From: Chloroflexota bacterium
Lineage (GTDB): Bacteria > Chloroflexota > Anaerolineae > Anaerolineales > Villigracilaceae
Direction of reading: 5' to 3'
Length of the DNA: 64,000 bases
Assembly: GCA_016223135.1 (NCBI GenBank)
Contig: JACRPQ010000001.1
Span: forward strand, 1-64,000
The notes under the pieces: generated by a model
Seen by the model: only the letters and a program-made list of their open reading frames with translations
Database searches by the model: none
Told to the model about the DNA's origin: nothing
Made by a program: the position numbers and the translations under genes
Shown here: piece by piece, positions 17,177 to 25,577 of the stretch
Layout of the letters: each line of letters opens with the position of its first letter
Position numbering within the stretch: the first letter of the stretch is position 1

Positions 17177-17206
17177 CAAGAAATACCCCGTAGAAGGGGT
17201 ATTTTT
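17142..17206 (+). other. Left attachment repeat of the genomic island (attL)
   Basis: This 65-bp stretch starts inside the tRNA-Gln anticodon arm and runs through its terminator. It is repeated at 30961-31025 with a single mismatch; the first 48 bases are identical. Such a duplication of a tRNA 3' end is the usual result of tyrosine-recombinase integration. Confidence 0.85.
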
Positions 17207-17210
17207 ATTA
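17181..17210 (+). terminator. Terminator of tRNA-Gln
   Basis: AAATACCCC pairs with GGGGTATTT around GTAGAA, followed by TTATTA. Confidence 0.85.
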
Positions 17211-17220
17211 GAGAAAAAAA

Positions 17221-17780
17221 CCACTGCCTACGGCAGTGAGTCCCATGAAAAGGTTCTACCGTGAAAGGTAATTGGATGTGGGTATGATGGGTCACCCTGA
17301 AAGGTGTGCAACAATCCAAAGGAGACCCATCATGACCTCACGATTTAGGAAGTTATCACAGTCGTTGTATGAGTGCAAGTACCATATTGTATTTTGTCCG
17401 AAGTATCGGTATCGGATCTTCAAAGATGCGATAGTTGAATATGTCAGGCAAGAGGTGTATCAGTTGTGCAAACAAAAGGAACAGGTAGTTGTGTTGGAGT
17501 TGAATGTGCAGCCAGACCATGTGCATCTGGTAGTGGAGATACCGCCGAAGTACGCGGTGTCAGAGTTCATGGGCTACCTGAAAGGCAAACTGGCGATACG
17601 ATTATTCCAACAATACGAAAGCTTGGCGAAGCGGTACTGGGGACGACACCTGTGGGCGAGAGGGTACTGTGTCAGTACGGTTGGACTGGATGAGGAGAAA
17701 ATCCGCAAGTATGTCCAATGGCAGGAGAAGCATTCCAGGCGTAATGGCTCTAAAGCCACCGCCTATGGCGGTGGTAGTTT
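17221..17780 (+). mobile_element. IS200/IS605-type insertion sequence
   Basis: The element carries a Y1 transposase gene between two subterminal hairpins without terminal inverted repeats, as expected of IS200-type elements: CACTGCC-TAC-GGCAGTG at 17222-17238 and CCACCGCC-TAT-GGCGGTGG at 17756-17774. It lies between attL and the remaining 3' part of the island recombinase, so it probably helped to break that gene. Ends are approximate. Confidence 0.8.
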
Positions 17781-17928
17781 ACTGGAATGGCGTTATACCT
17801 CCATTTACCGCGAAGGTGAAGGGAAAACAACAGATTGTGCTACCTGCGGCACACGCTGGCGAAGAATTTGGTGGACGCCGGGGCGGGCTTGCACGAGGTC
17901 GCTGCGCTGTTGGGGCATAGCAGCCTGA
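17332..17928 (+). CDS. tnpA: IS200-type TnpA transposase (reads on past the element)
   Basis: TnpA moves single-stranded IS DNA with a Tyr nucleophile and a HUH metal site. Both are visible: HVH in NVQPDHVHLVVEIPPK and a Tyr in WARGYCVSTVGLDEEKI. ATG 17332 is preceded by AAAGGAG, and the opening KLSQSLYECKYHIVFCPKYR is typical. IS200 transposases are about 130-155 residues, so the catalytic protein ends near 17750. The frame has no stop at the right hairpin and continues into recombinase remnants up to 17928, which suggests a small loss at the right end. Confidence 0.85.
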   Translation: MTSRFRKLSQSLYECKYHIVFCPKYRYRIFKDAIVEYVRQEVYQLCKQKEQVVVLELNVQPDHVHLVVEIPPKYAVSEFMGYLKGKLAIRLFQQYESLAKRYWGRHLWARGYCVSTVGLDEEKIRKYVQWQEKHSRRNGSKATAYGGGSLLEWRYTSIYREGEGKTTDCATCGTRWRRIWWTPGRACTRSLRCWGIAA

Positions 17929-17999
17929 ACACCACGCGGGTCTATGTCACCCCTGGCGAGCGGGATTTGGAACGGGCGATGAGGATGGTGGAGGAATGA
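17785..17999 (+). pseudogene. Remnant of the island's tyrosine recombinase
   Basis: The reading from about 17845 to 17999 gives LRHTLAKNLVDAGAGL, then LLGHSSLNTTRVYV: the Arg-x-x-His box, the later His box and the catalytic Tyr of a phage-type tyrosine recombinase, ending in TGA at 17997. Upstream bits (LEWRYTSIYREGEGK in one frame, KGKQQIVLP in another) look like more N-terminal parts, so frames are shifted and sequence is missing. It is XerD/phage-like and not an integron integrase. Its place next to attL is where the integrase of a tRNA-borne island is expected. Confidence 0.75.
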
Positions 18000-18436
18000 T
18001 GGACTACAACTTGAACGATTTCAAGCGCTGTCCGGAACACGGCTGCGTGATGATGCAGGTGCAGGATTTGCCGCCGGTCTGCCTGATAGAGTGGCTGATT
18101 GAACGGGCAGGTGACAAGACGGTTCGAGACGTGATTCCCGCCGCTGCCGGGTCCGACCTGCAAGCGGTGATACTGGCGAACGGTTTCCTGCTGCCCGTGT
18201 TGCGCGCCTTGCGTGTGGAACAGCCCGCTGTGCCGCTGGCGCTTACGTTGGAGAATGTCGCGGGCTGGTACGTGGCGGATGTCCTCTCTATCCCCGGCGA
18301 GGATGCGGTGGCGGTGGAGTTGCTTCCCCCGCAAGTCGCGGCGGAGAGCGAGCAGCCCGGAATCTTTCTTCAGTTGCGCCACAAGATGCTGCTGTTCTTG
18401 CTGTTCGATGAGCAAATCCGCAAGGTAGAGCCGTGA
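17996..18436 (+). CDS. Island protein of unknown function
   Basis: This 146-residue acidic protein starts on an ATGATG that overlaps the stop of the recombinase remnant, suggesting the two were once co-translated. The N-terminus has a His/Cys pair (RCPEHGCVMM); the rest is alpha/beta with no membrane segment. I do not recognise it. The three following genes on the same strand are close, so they may form one operon of the island backbone. Confidence 0.55.
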   Translation: MMDYNLNDFKRCPEHGCVMMQVQDLPPVCLIEWLIERAGDKTVRDVIPAAAGSDLQAVILANGFLLPVLRALRVEQPAVPLALTLENVAGWYVADVLSIPGEDAVAVELLPPQVAAESEQPGIFLQLRHKMLLFLLFDEQIRKVEP

Positions 18437-18443
18437 GGTCAGA

Positions 18444-18632
18444 ATGAAGGCATTCCTCGACTTTTTATTCAATGTCCTGGCAGCCATCCGAGATTTTGTC
18501 GAATGGCTGATGGGATTGCTTGTAGCGGGCTTCGCTGGGGCAGGGGCGCAAGGGTCAGGTGTCCCTGCCTGCCCGAGGGGGAAATATAGGGGGCTGGACG
18601 GTAGTACCCCTAATAAAGGGGCGGACAGGTAG
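18444..18632 (+). CDS. Small hydrophobic island protein
   Basis: The 62-residue ORF begins eight bases after the preceding gene with GAGGTCAGA before its ATG. Its N-terminal half (FLDFLFNVLAAIRDFVEWL) is an amphipathic to hydrophobic helix and continues with a Gly/Ala-rich stretch. The C-terminal half is low in conserved character, so the real end is uncertain. Confidence 0.4.
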   Translation: MKAFLDFLFNVLAAIRDFVEWLMGLLVAGFAGAGAQGSGVPACPRGKYRGLDGSTPNKGADR

Positions 18633-18675
18633 CACCACTTGCGTTTTTTTTGGGGGGATGCGTAAAATTTCCGCC

Positions 18676-19431
18676 ATGAGCAGGAAAAAAGTCAAACTCC
18701 TCCCTGTTGGACACCAGTGGATCGGCTGGCGCTGGCGTGCTGACCACTGGCAGCGCATTCTTCTGGCGGTCAGGCTGCTGGCAGAGACAGGCGTATCTAC
18801 CGCACAGGATTTACTGCGCCTGCTGGCGGCAGAGACAGGTGTCAGTCCCAATGCCCGCTCGCTGCGCCGATTGGTGTACCAGTCCTTCGCGGACGAGCAG
18901 GTCTCGCACATGATTGTCGAAAATCGCACGCTCGTCCTGCCAGGCACAGGCAAATTCCGCCTGCGCGTTATGTGGCTGTCCGAGTACGGCAAAACGCTTG
19001 CGCGCGACTTGGGGGTAGAGCCTGTTGAGAGCGACTGGGAGAAAATTGCACGCCTGCATCGGGGGGAAACGCAAGAGCAGCACGCCGCGCTGGTGCTGAT
19101 GGCTGCGTATCAGGCGCGGCTGCGCGGGTGGACGGCGGAAGTCGTGCCGTTCAATCCGCAAGAAACCCCCTGGTTTCAACCCGACCTCAAATTGACCGAC
19201 CCTGACGGATGGGTGTACTACTGCGAGGCGGAATCCCGTTCTCGCGTTAATCCCGATAAATGGGCGCGTATGCGCCAGGTAAATCTCATCATGCCAACGC
19301 CTAACGCCCGTCTGTGGATGACGCAGCGGCTCAAAACGATGGGTATTCCTGGACGCGCTGCTGACCTGCGGACGCTGGCGCAGCAGGCGAAGGCAGGCAC
19401 TCTAAACTCTTTTTGGTTGGAGAAGTGGTAA
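18676..19431 (+). CDS. Replication-relaxation-like protein (winged helix plus PD-(D/E)xK-like domain)
   Basis: With ATG 18676 the product is 251 residues. The N-terminal part has helix-turn-helix character (LAVRLLAETGVSTAQDLLRL, then NARSLRRLVYQSFADEQV). The C-terminal part resembles the nuclease-like fold of replication-relaxation proteins: PDLKLTDPDGWVYYCEAESR followed by NPDKWARM, with Asp, Glu-x-Glu and a later Lys in the expected order. Such proteins are found on plasmids and integrative elements and are linked to mobilisation or replication. Family assignment is by eye. Its TAA overlaps the ATG of the next gene. An alternative start at 18658 has no usable ribosome-site spacing. Confidence 0.5.
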   Translation: MSRKKVKLLPVGHQWIGWRWRADHWQRILLAVRLLAETGVSTAQDLLRLLAAETGVSPNARSLRRLVYQSFADEQVSHMIVENRTLVLPGTGKFRLRVMWLSEYGKTLARDLGVEPVESDWEKIARLHRGETQEQHAALVLMAAYQARLRGWTAEVVPFNPQETPWFQPDLKLTDPDGWVYYCEAESRSRVNPDKWARMRQVNLIMPTPNARLWMTQRLKTMGIPGRAADLRTLAQQAKAGTLNSFWLEKW

Positions 19432-20486
19432 TGAAACGCTTTGTATTTCCCCTAATCCTTTTCGTTCTTGCGCTCGCGGCGTGTACTGCTGCGCCGCAGG
19501 AAACGGCAACCCAAAACACCGCAACTTGGACGCCGACCGAAACGGCGACACCTACCAGCACGTCAACGGCGACACCCACCAGCACGCCAACGGCGACACC
19601 CACGCCGCTTGTCCTGCCTGTGACCAACGGCACGCCTGTCCCCGACCTGTCCTACGAGGTCATCACGGCGGAGAACATCACCCGCTTGCAGCAGGTTGCC
19701 CGCTACGGCTACCCGCGCTTGCTGGGAGAGGATTCGTTCTCGTTCTATGCCCCCGTTCCTGTCATTCCTTACCGCCTGACAGCAGACGGCAAGACCCTCG
19801 TGGTGGGGACGACCGAGGGGCTGGAGTTCTACGACGCCCAAACGCAGGAAAAGACCGGCGGGTTCAATGTGGAGTTCTTGGAATCCTTTGACATGACCCA
19901 CAACGCAGAGTATTTCCTCACCCTCGCCGGTGGGGCTTTGACCGTCTGGACACGGGACGGGCAGAAGGCGCGGGAGTTCGACTTGCCTGTCGGTGATGCT
20001 TGGGAATTGAATCCTGTGGCTATCTCTCCAGACGGTACGCTGCTGGCAGTGCAGCGCGTAACGGACTGGCAGGAAGCCGACAAGGTGGACGTGTACCGCG
20101 TGGCGGATGGCAGTCTGGTGGATACCGTGCGCGGGAATGGCGTGGTTTTTTCCGCTCAATACCTGGCAACCGTCTTTGACGGTTCGGTGCGCCTGTACCC
20201 TGTGGCGGAGTTGGGGCAAGGCTGGGAAACGCGCCTGCCCAAACAAACCCTGCCCTGGCGCGGTGCAACTGAAGATGTCTCGACCGGGCTGGCGTTTTCC
20301 CCGGACGGGGCGCTAACTGCGTTCTGCAAGGATGCCGGTGTATCCCCCCGACATCTGCTTAGATATTTCTTTTTAAGGTTGAGACTTTACCGTAGTTCTC
20401 AAATTCCCCCTTTTCTCATGGTTTCAACACATCCTATAGTAATGCGCCGGAGATTCTCTCCCCTTGTAAACCCTTTGCTCCAATAA
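19431..20486 (+). pseudogene. Truncated lipoprotein with Thr/Pro-rich linker and WD-like propeller
   Basis: The N-terminus is a lipoprotein signal (MKRFVFPLILFVLALAAC) followed by a linker made of repeated Thr-Pro-Thr units, then a propeller with SPDGTLLAVQ and SPDGALTAF repeats. After about 20330 the protein becomes unlike any propeller (RHLLRYFFLRLRLYRSS), so the gene seems to be cut by a deletion or insertion and reads into foreign sequence to a chance stop. Proteins of this build are common surface lipoproteins in Anaerolineae. The start overlaps the upstream stop by one base. Confidence 0.6.
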
Positions 20487-20633
20487 TTGGAAACCTTCAT
20501 CTCACAGGCAGGAAACATCATATGCGTGAGAGGGACTGAGTATTTATATGATGTGGAGAAGTATAGATGCGACTCGGAAGTTGCATAAAAATTCCTTGCC
20601 ATCAACGAACTGGTGCTGGAGTTCCCCCAAAAC
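20330..20633. other. Junction region with no recognisable gene
   Basis: About 300 AT-rich bases follow the break in the lipoprotein gene and precede the 3' end of the minus-strand gene at 20634. I see no RNA gene, attC site or ORF of note here. Base use changes sharply, which marks the border between the GC-rich island backbone and the cassette-like region. Confidence 0.5.
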
Positions 20634-21425
20634 TTATTTGGTCACCAATCTTTCAAGATTCTTGTACGGAAAACTTTCAATATCCTGTGTTCGCAATGTA
20701 AGCTCGCCATTTTTATCCGCATCCACCCAATACAGCAAACCCCGTTCGACCCATTGAGCAAGATCAAACCAGTGGATTTCATGAGGCTCTGGCAAAACCA
20801 ATAAAGTGGCAGAAATTGCCTCCGAACGGCGGATTGCTTCTCTTTTGATTGCAGAATAAGCCTCGTCTGGTTTCTCTGAGTAATACGAAATGATAAAAAG
20901 GGTGTATTTCGGTTGAAATTCATTATTTACTGGTTCACAAACTGGCAAGGTATGGATCACAGCTTGTGCCAATCTCTGCTCCAACGCAAATCCCACAACA
21001 GTTGGCTGACGTTCAATGAAAAGCGGTGGAGATTGAACTTGTGTTGACCAAAGCGCTCCATCAATATGTTCTGGCACGGGCAGATTTACGAAAGGGAACA
21101 CATCATTCCAGAGGGTAGATTTGACTGCCCGTTTATCATGTGCAGGGACATACAGGAATGGTTCCACTATTACAAAATGTTTACAATGATTTACGATCCC
21201 ATCTTCCGTATGTAAAGAAACATCTGGTTCAATGCGACCCCAATTGTCTGGTGAGTACGTATCAATCTTTTCAATATTTTCGACGCAACAAAAAGGGCAT
21301 AAGCCAATAGGATATTCCGGGAGCACCTGAACATAATTTTCGAAGTGTCCACGTTGTTTTTCCTTGTAAACAGCTTCATATTCAGAAACCGCTATCTCTT
21401 TTTTGAGTAAATGTGAATTGTACAT
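20634..21425 (-). CDS. Unknown protein with CPFC zinc-ribbon-like motif (probable cassette gene)
   Basis: The 263-residue protein has one CPFCC motif near residue 43 and a mixed alpha/beta sequence (YTLFIISYYSEKPDEAYSAI; LLVLPEPHEIHWFDLAQWVE). There is no signal or membrane segment. It begins 22 bases after the stop of the methylase remnant, and that stop lies in CGCTAAC. This recalls the cassette genes further right, whose stops fall in or near attC. The function is unknown. Confidence 0.6.
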   Translation of the reverse strand: MYNSHLLKKEIAVSEYEAVYKEKQRGHFENYVQVLPEYPIGLCPFCCVENIEKIDTYSPDNWGRIEPDVSLHTEDGIVNHCKHFVIVEPFLYVPAHDKRAVKSTLWNDVFPFVNLPVPEHIDGALWSTQVQSPPLFIERQPTVVGFALEQRLAQAVIHTLPVCEPVNNEFQPKYTLFIISYYSEKPDEAYSAIKREAIRRSEAISATLLVLPEPHEIHWFDLAQWVERGLLYWVDADKNGELTLRTQDIESFPYKNLERLVTK

Positions 21426-21447
21426 GGCAAATTCTCAGCCTTTCAGG

Positions 21448-21980
21448 TTAGCGACCGAAAAAACTCCTGTAAAACTGTGCAGCTTTTTTGTATAGTAGTT
21501 CTATCCAAACATCATTGTTTGCCAATGACAATGGTCCATGTTGAACGATGTTGTAATATTTTGGATCGCCACCGCCCCAAAAGTTTCTGTATGAAGTATT
21601 TAGCGGGTTGCCAAAGGCTTGCATAAAAGTTTTGTTTGTGTATGTAAAAGTTCTGATAGGCGACTGCCCATCATCACTAAATAAGCCATCATATCGCTTT
21701 CTTTCAAAAAGCAACGTAAGGCTTGAATCATTTCTGAAATATCAGTATTAGGGTGATGTATAAGTTTTGCAAACTCACGCTCGGCTTGTTCGCCCCAATG
21801 CCAAGTATCATCAAAGGCGGTTATTTGCGCGTCTGAAACATGTCCTTTAGGCATTTTGAATAACAAGTTGTAATCCCGCTTGCTGTTGAAAGGCGGGTCA
21901 AGATAAATCAAGTCAATACTTTCATCCTTGATTTCTGTTCGTAGAATATCGAGATTATCGCCGAAATAGAGTTTACCCAT
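21448..21980 (-). pseudogene. Remnant of an N6/N4 DNA methyltransferase fused out of frame to another ORF
   Basis: The first 100 residues read as a DNA methylase: MGKLYFGDNLDILRTE, then IDLIYLDPPFNSKRDYN with the catalytic DPPF, then SDMMAYLVMM. After about 21690 the frame runs to a stop at 21600 with no methylase features. A second frame (21714-21448) then gives TFTYTNKTFMQAFGNP and WGGGDPKYYNIVQHG to a stop at 21448. A deletion or frameshift has joined two gene pieces. The SAM-binding motif region that would follow is lost, so it cannot be active. Confidence 0.65.
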
Positions 21981-21989
21981 GATTCAATT

Positions 21990-23642
21990 TTACTTTATTC
22001 TGCAAGGGAAACGCCCAACGAGACTGTCGAAAAAGTCCCTTTTTCCAAGCTGCGCCGCCGGGCGGAGTGACTTTTTCACTGTGTTGGGATTATACCCCCG
22101 CCATTTTCCTATTTGGGAGGGCTCATTCAACCTCCCGAAGGCATGGATTGTGCCGATATTGTGAACCATCGCATACAATCTCCATTGCACATCCACCTTG
22201 GGTTTGGTGCGGAGCGTAAAGCGGTTCATGCGCTTGTGGAAACAGATGTTGGCAAAGACCGGCTCGACAATTCTCAGCCGCCCGGCATAGATTTTCCTGC
22301 CGGGCGGCGAGTCGATCTTCGCCTTCATCGCGTCAATCAAGTTCGGCGGCTGGAAAATTGGCACGGAGAGATAGCGGCGCGAGGCGCTCGCTTTGCTCAA
22401 ACAGCGGGAGCGCAGCGGACAGGCGGCGCAGTCGGCGGGGCGGGCGTGATAAACGTCATAGGTGCGGTAGCGGTTGATTTGATTGCGGGCGTGCAGGGTG
22501 AGGTGTTTCCCGTTCGGGCAGCGATAGGTTTGCGTGAGGGGATCGAAAGAGAAGTCGGATAAAGTAAAGATGTCCGGCTTGGCGGCGGGGCGCTGCCTGC
22601 CGTGCAGTCCGTCCTGGAAGCGGTCGCGTTCGGCGAAGCGCGGGTCGCGGGAGCGGAAGCAGATGTCGGGGATGTAGGCATCGAGTTGTTCGCGCTGGCA
22701 GACGGTCAGGCTGCGAAGCGAATGATAGTTACTGTCGGCGGTGAGCTGCTTGCCCGCAAAATAAGTTCCATCTTTGCCAATCGCCCGCAGGTTGTCTTTC
22801 ACGCCAGCCAGCATCGGTTCGAGGTTGTCGTGGTCCTGGCTGGCGAATGCCTCGGCGACGAGGATGATTTGATGTTTGGAATCAACCAGCGCCTGCGCGT
22901 TGTAACCCTGGATGACGCCGTGCGAGCTGGGCATCTTGACCGAGTCGTTGTCAACGGCGTTGCTCTGGATCTCCTTGCCGTTGCTGCCGCGCTTGGGTTT
23001 GTTCTGAGCGAGAAACTCATTCAAACGCTCGATTTGGTTTTGCAGACGGCGTTCGCGTTTGCGTTGACGTTCGATCTCGACCTCGGGCTGCTGGTCTGCC
23101 TGGAGATGTTCCGCCATGACCTGCTGTAATTTCTCCTGCAACTTATCGCGTTTGCGTTTGAGTTCGTCGAAGGTGCCGCTCCACTCTTTGGAGACATTGG
23201 CGGAGAGTTTGACGCCGTCGAGGGCGAAGTGTGTGCCGCCGAGTAAGTTGAGTTCTTCGCAGACCAGCAGGACGTTGCAGAAGAGGCTCTCGATTTCGGC
23301 TTGCATGGAGGAGATGAAGGCGGCGATGGTGCTGTGGTCGGGGGCATAGCCATACGAGAGGGCAATGAAGATGACATTCTCGCGGCAGGCGCGCTCGATT
23401 TGACGGGAGCTGAGCATGCCTTTGGCGTAGGCGAGCAGTATCACTTTGAGCAGGATCTTGGGGTGAATGGCGGCGGCGCCGGTCTGGTCGTTGCGGTAGC
23501 GGGCGTCGAAGACGGAGAGATCCAGGTGTTCGTCCACCACGACGTTGATGGTGTGTTCCAGACTGCCGGGGACGAGTTGGTCTTGCAGCGAGATGGGCAG
23601 CATGATCATCTGTTTGTCATTGCAGGGTTTGTATTTTGCCAT
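21990..23642 (-). CDS. IS1182-family transposase
   Basis: The 550-residue DDE transposase shows the IS1182 pattern: MAKYKPCNDKQMIMLPISL at the start, HPKILLKVILLAYAKGMLSSRQIE, THFALDGVKLSANVSKEWSG with a catalytic Asp, a coiled-coil middle and a Cys-containing C-terminal part. ATG 23642 is preferred over an upstream in-frame ATG. The frame passes through the inverted repeat at 22023 and ends 33 bases outside it, so the last residues are host-encoded. Confidence 0.9.
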   Translation of the reverse strand: MAKYKPCNDKQMIMLPISLQDQLVPGSLEHTINVVVDEHLDLSVFDARYRNDQTGAAAIHPKILLKVILLAYAKGMLSSRQIERACRENVIFIALSYGYAPDHSTIAAFISSMQAEIESLFCNVLLVCEELNLLGGTHFALDGVKLSANVSKEWSGTFDELKRKRDKLQEKLQQVMAEHLQADQQPEVEIERQRKRERRLQNQIERLNEFLAQNKPKRGSNGKEIQSNAVDNDSVKMPSSHGVIQGYNAQALVDSKHQIILVAEAFASQDHDNLEPMLAGVKDNLRAIGKDGTYFAGKQLTADSNYHSLRSLTVCQREQLDAYIPDICFRSRDPRFAERDRFQDGLHGRQRPAAKPDIFTLSDFSFDPLTQTYRCPNGKHLTLHARNQINRYRTYDVYHARPADCAACPLRSRCLSKASASRRYLSVPIFQPPNLIDAMKAKIDSPPGRKIYAGRLRIVEPVFANICFHKRMNRFTLRTKPKVDVQWRLYAMVHNIGTIHAFGRLNEPSQIGKWRGYNPNTVKKSLRPAAQLGKRDFFDSLVGRFPCRIK

Positions 23643-23709
23643 CGGGGTTCCTCGAAGCATAGAACCCCGCGGCTTTAAGATGGATTCGCCCCCACTTTTT
23701 CGACAGTTT
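22018..23709 (-). mobile_element. IS1182-family insertion sequence
   Basis: Terminal inverted repeats ACTGTCGAAAAAGT (22023-22036) and ACTTTTTCGACAGT (23694-23707) bound the transposase gene. CAACG occurs just outside both ends, a possible 5-bp target duplication. The outer left flank GCCCAAC has the form of an attC core site, so it may have landed in a cassette recombination site. Ends are good to a few bases. Confidence 0.8.
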
Positions 23710-23710
23710 C

Positions 23711-23989
23711 AACGGCTTGCGTTATTAGAATGTACTTGTCTGGAGTGCGGCGAAGGCATATCCTTGGAGTGATACCGTCGCCGGGGACGCCTTCGGGGCA
23801 GGTGCGTCAGGGCTGGCCGACCGCGGCTATGGGATGTCTTTCGCTGTTTGAAAGAGCAAGCCCGTTGCGTTAATTGGCTGCCCGGCGGATACTTTAATCT
23901 GGGACGGCGCACACACGCTTGAATCCGAATCGGTAGTTGCCACACTCAGCCCACAAATCCGCGCTCCAGACTTCCAACAGGAGTATAGC
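23711..23989 (+). ncRNA. Candidate bridge RNA region of the IS110-type element
   Basis: IS110-group elements encode a bridge RNA in the non-coding DNA next to the transposase, with loops that match donor and target. Here CAGGTGCG (23799-23806) and AATCGGTAG (23928-23936) recur side by side at the right junction (25570-25577 and 25580-25588). This is suggestive only; the downstream non-coding DNA is an alternative location. Confidence 0.3.
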
Positions 23990-25234
23990 ATGAACGCACA
24001 GTCAGAAACAAGAGCGATACAACGCTACGTCGCTCTCGACCTGCACAAGGAATACGTGATGGTCGGGGCGATGAACGCCGCCCAAGAGTGGGCGCTTCGC
24101 CCGCGAAAGGTCGAGATGAGCCGCTTTCGGAGTTGGGCTGCCAGTAACTTGCAGTCCGGCGATGCTGTCGTTCTTGAAACGACCACGAACGTGTGGGACA
24201 TCTACGACATCGTCGCGCCGCTGGTCACGCGGGTGGTGGTCGCGCACGCGGGAGCGGTGCGCCAAATCGCGGAAGCGCGGGTGAAAACCGACGGGGAAGA
24301 CATCAAACGCCTGCTGCGGCTGCTGATCGCGGACATCGTCCCGGAAGTGTGGGTACCGCCCGCGCATGTGCGCGAGCTGCGCGGGCTGATATCGTACCGC
24401 AACCGCCTGATCAAGACCAGCACGATGGCGCGCAACCGTCTGCAGAGTCTGATCCACCGCCACAACCTGCAACTCCCCAAAGGCGAACTGACCAACGCCG
24501 CCTGGTGGGAAAGCCAGCCGCTGAACGGGCTGGAGAAAATGCAAGTGCGTCAGGAACTGGCGCTGCTGAACCAGGTGGAACAGAGCAAAGCCGAACTGGA
24601 AACCGAACTGGCAAAAATGAGCCTGGGAAAGACCTGGGGCAAGTCCGCCGCGCATCTGCTGCAACTGCCCGGTCTCGGTCTGATTGTGACCATGACCGTG
24701 CTGGCAGCCATCGGCGACATCCGCCGCTTCGAAAGCCCCAAATGCCTGGTGGGGTATGCCGGGCTGGGCGCGGGGATTCATCAAAGCGGCAAGGAACACA
24801 AGGACAAAGGCATCACCAAAAGCGGACGCAAGGAATTGCGCTGGGCGCTCATCGAAGCCGCCTGGCGAGCGGTGCGCAGCTCGCCGCTGTGGGAAGGACG
24901 CTTCCGCGAACTTGCCAAACGGCGCGGCGAGCGCAAGGCGATTGTGGCGATTGCCCGCAAGTTATTGGTGACCATCTGGTACGTGTTGACGCGCGAACAA
25001 ACTGACCGCCACGCCACCAAAGAAGACCTGGCGTACAAGATGCTGGTTTTGGCTTGGGAGTTGAACGAAAACGCCCGCCTGGGGCTGACCTACAAGCAGT
25101 TCGCCAAATACGCGCTCATGAAGTTGGGCATCGAGACGGACATCACGCGCTTTGTGAGGAAGAACGTGCCGCGCCGGGTGGCCTCCAACGCAGAAACGCT
25201 GGCGCGCATGGAGGAACTGGGCATCGTCCTCTAA
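23990..25234 (+). CDS. IS110-family transposase (DEDD recombinase)
   Basis: The 414-residue protein has the N-terminal RuvC-like DEDD domain (VALDLHKEYVMVGAM; AVVLETTTNVWDIYD; VKTDGEDIKRLLRLL). It also has the C-terminal transposase_20 domain with the conserved PGLGLIVTMTVLAAIGD, then LVGYAGLGAGIHQSGK carrying the region of the catalytic Ser. These enzymes insert circular intermediates under guidance of a bridge RNA and make no target duplication. GGAG precedes the ATG (CAACAGGAGTATAGC). The gene looks intact. Confidence 0.92.
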   Translation: MNAQSETRAIQRYVALDLHKEYVMVGAMNAAQEWALRPRKVEMSRFRSWAASNLQSGDAVVLETTTNVWDIYDIVAPLVTRVVVAHAGAVRQIAEARVKTDGEDIKRLLRLLIADIVPEVWVPPAHVRELRGLISYRNRLIKTSTMARNRLQSLIHRHNLQLPKGELTNAAWWESQPLNGLEKMQVRQELALLNQVEQSKAELETELAKMSLGKTWGKSAAHLLQLPGLGLIVTMTVLAAIGDIRRFESPKCLVGYAGLGAGIHQSGKEHKDKGITKSGRKELRWALIEAAWRAVRSSPLWEGRFRELAKRRGERKAIVAIARKLLVTIWYVLTREQTDRHATKEDLAYKMLVLAWELNENARLGLTYKQFAKYALMKLGIETDITRFVRKNVPRRVASNAETLARMEELGIVL

Positions 25235-25577
25235 CCATCCTGACCAGCCGCCTTCCCGCAGACAAGTTCTGATAAAACGGGCTCACCCCCCATGCGAAAA
25301 CGGGAACGGCGCTTCTTGCCCTGAGCTTGTCGAAGGGTTGGAGCAGTTGTTCTTGTTTTTGTGTTTCTGGGGGACTTCCCAACCCAAGATGAAAATAAGA
25401 CGTATGTTTCAACCCCGTCACAAATTCACCGGCTGGCGGGGGTGGCGAAGCGTTCCCAGATGAAGCAAAAATAAAGCCAAAAAAAACGAGCCGCAAGAGC
25501 AGGAAACTCTCGCGGCTCGACCAGATTCTTCCTGGCGCTTATAAAAAACATTTTTGGGGAAACTCTTGACAGGTGCG
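25235..25577. other. Non-coding right part of the IS110-type element
   Basis: No gene is seen. CGAGCCGC at about 25488 pairs with GCGGCTCG at about 25513 to form a hairpin that could end transcription or be part of a guide RNA. The region ends at the attC1 arm. Confidence 0.4.

Larger units (their letters stand above)
23711..25577 (+). mobile_element. IS110/IS1111-type insertion sequence inside an attC site
   Basis: The element has no obvious terminal inverted repeats, as usual for IS110. It comprises 280 bases of non-coding DNA, the transposase gene and about 340 more non-coding bases. Its right edge meets the left arm of attC1 where the core site should be (CAGGTGC instead of an AAC-ending core). 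Known IS1111-attC elements target attC sites. The left edge is uncertain because IS1182 lies beside it. Confidence 0.6.

Noticed and set aside
17785..17999. An integron integrase (IntI)
   Set aside because: The remaining C-terminal boxes (LRHTLAKNL, LLGHSSLNTTRVYV) are XerD/phage-like, and the sequence that would hold the IntI-specific patch is not present. It also lies far from the array head.
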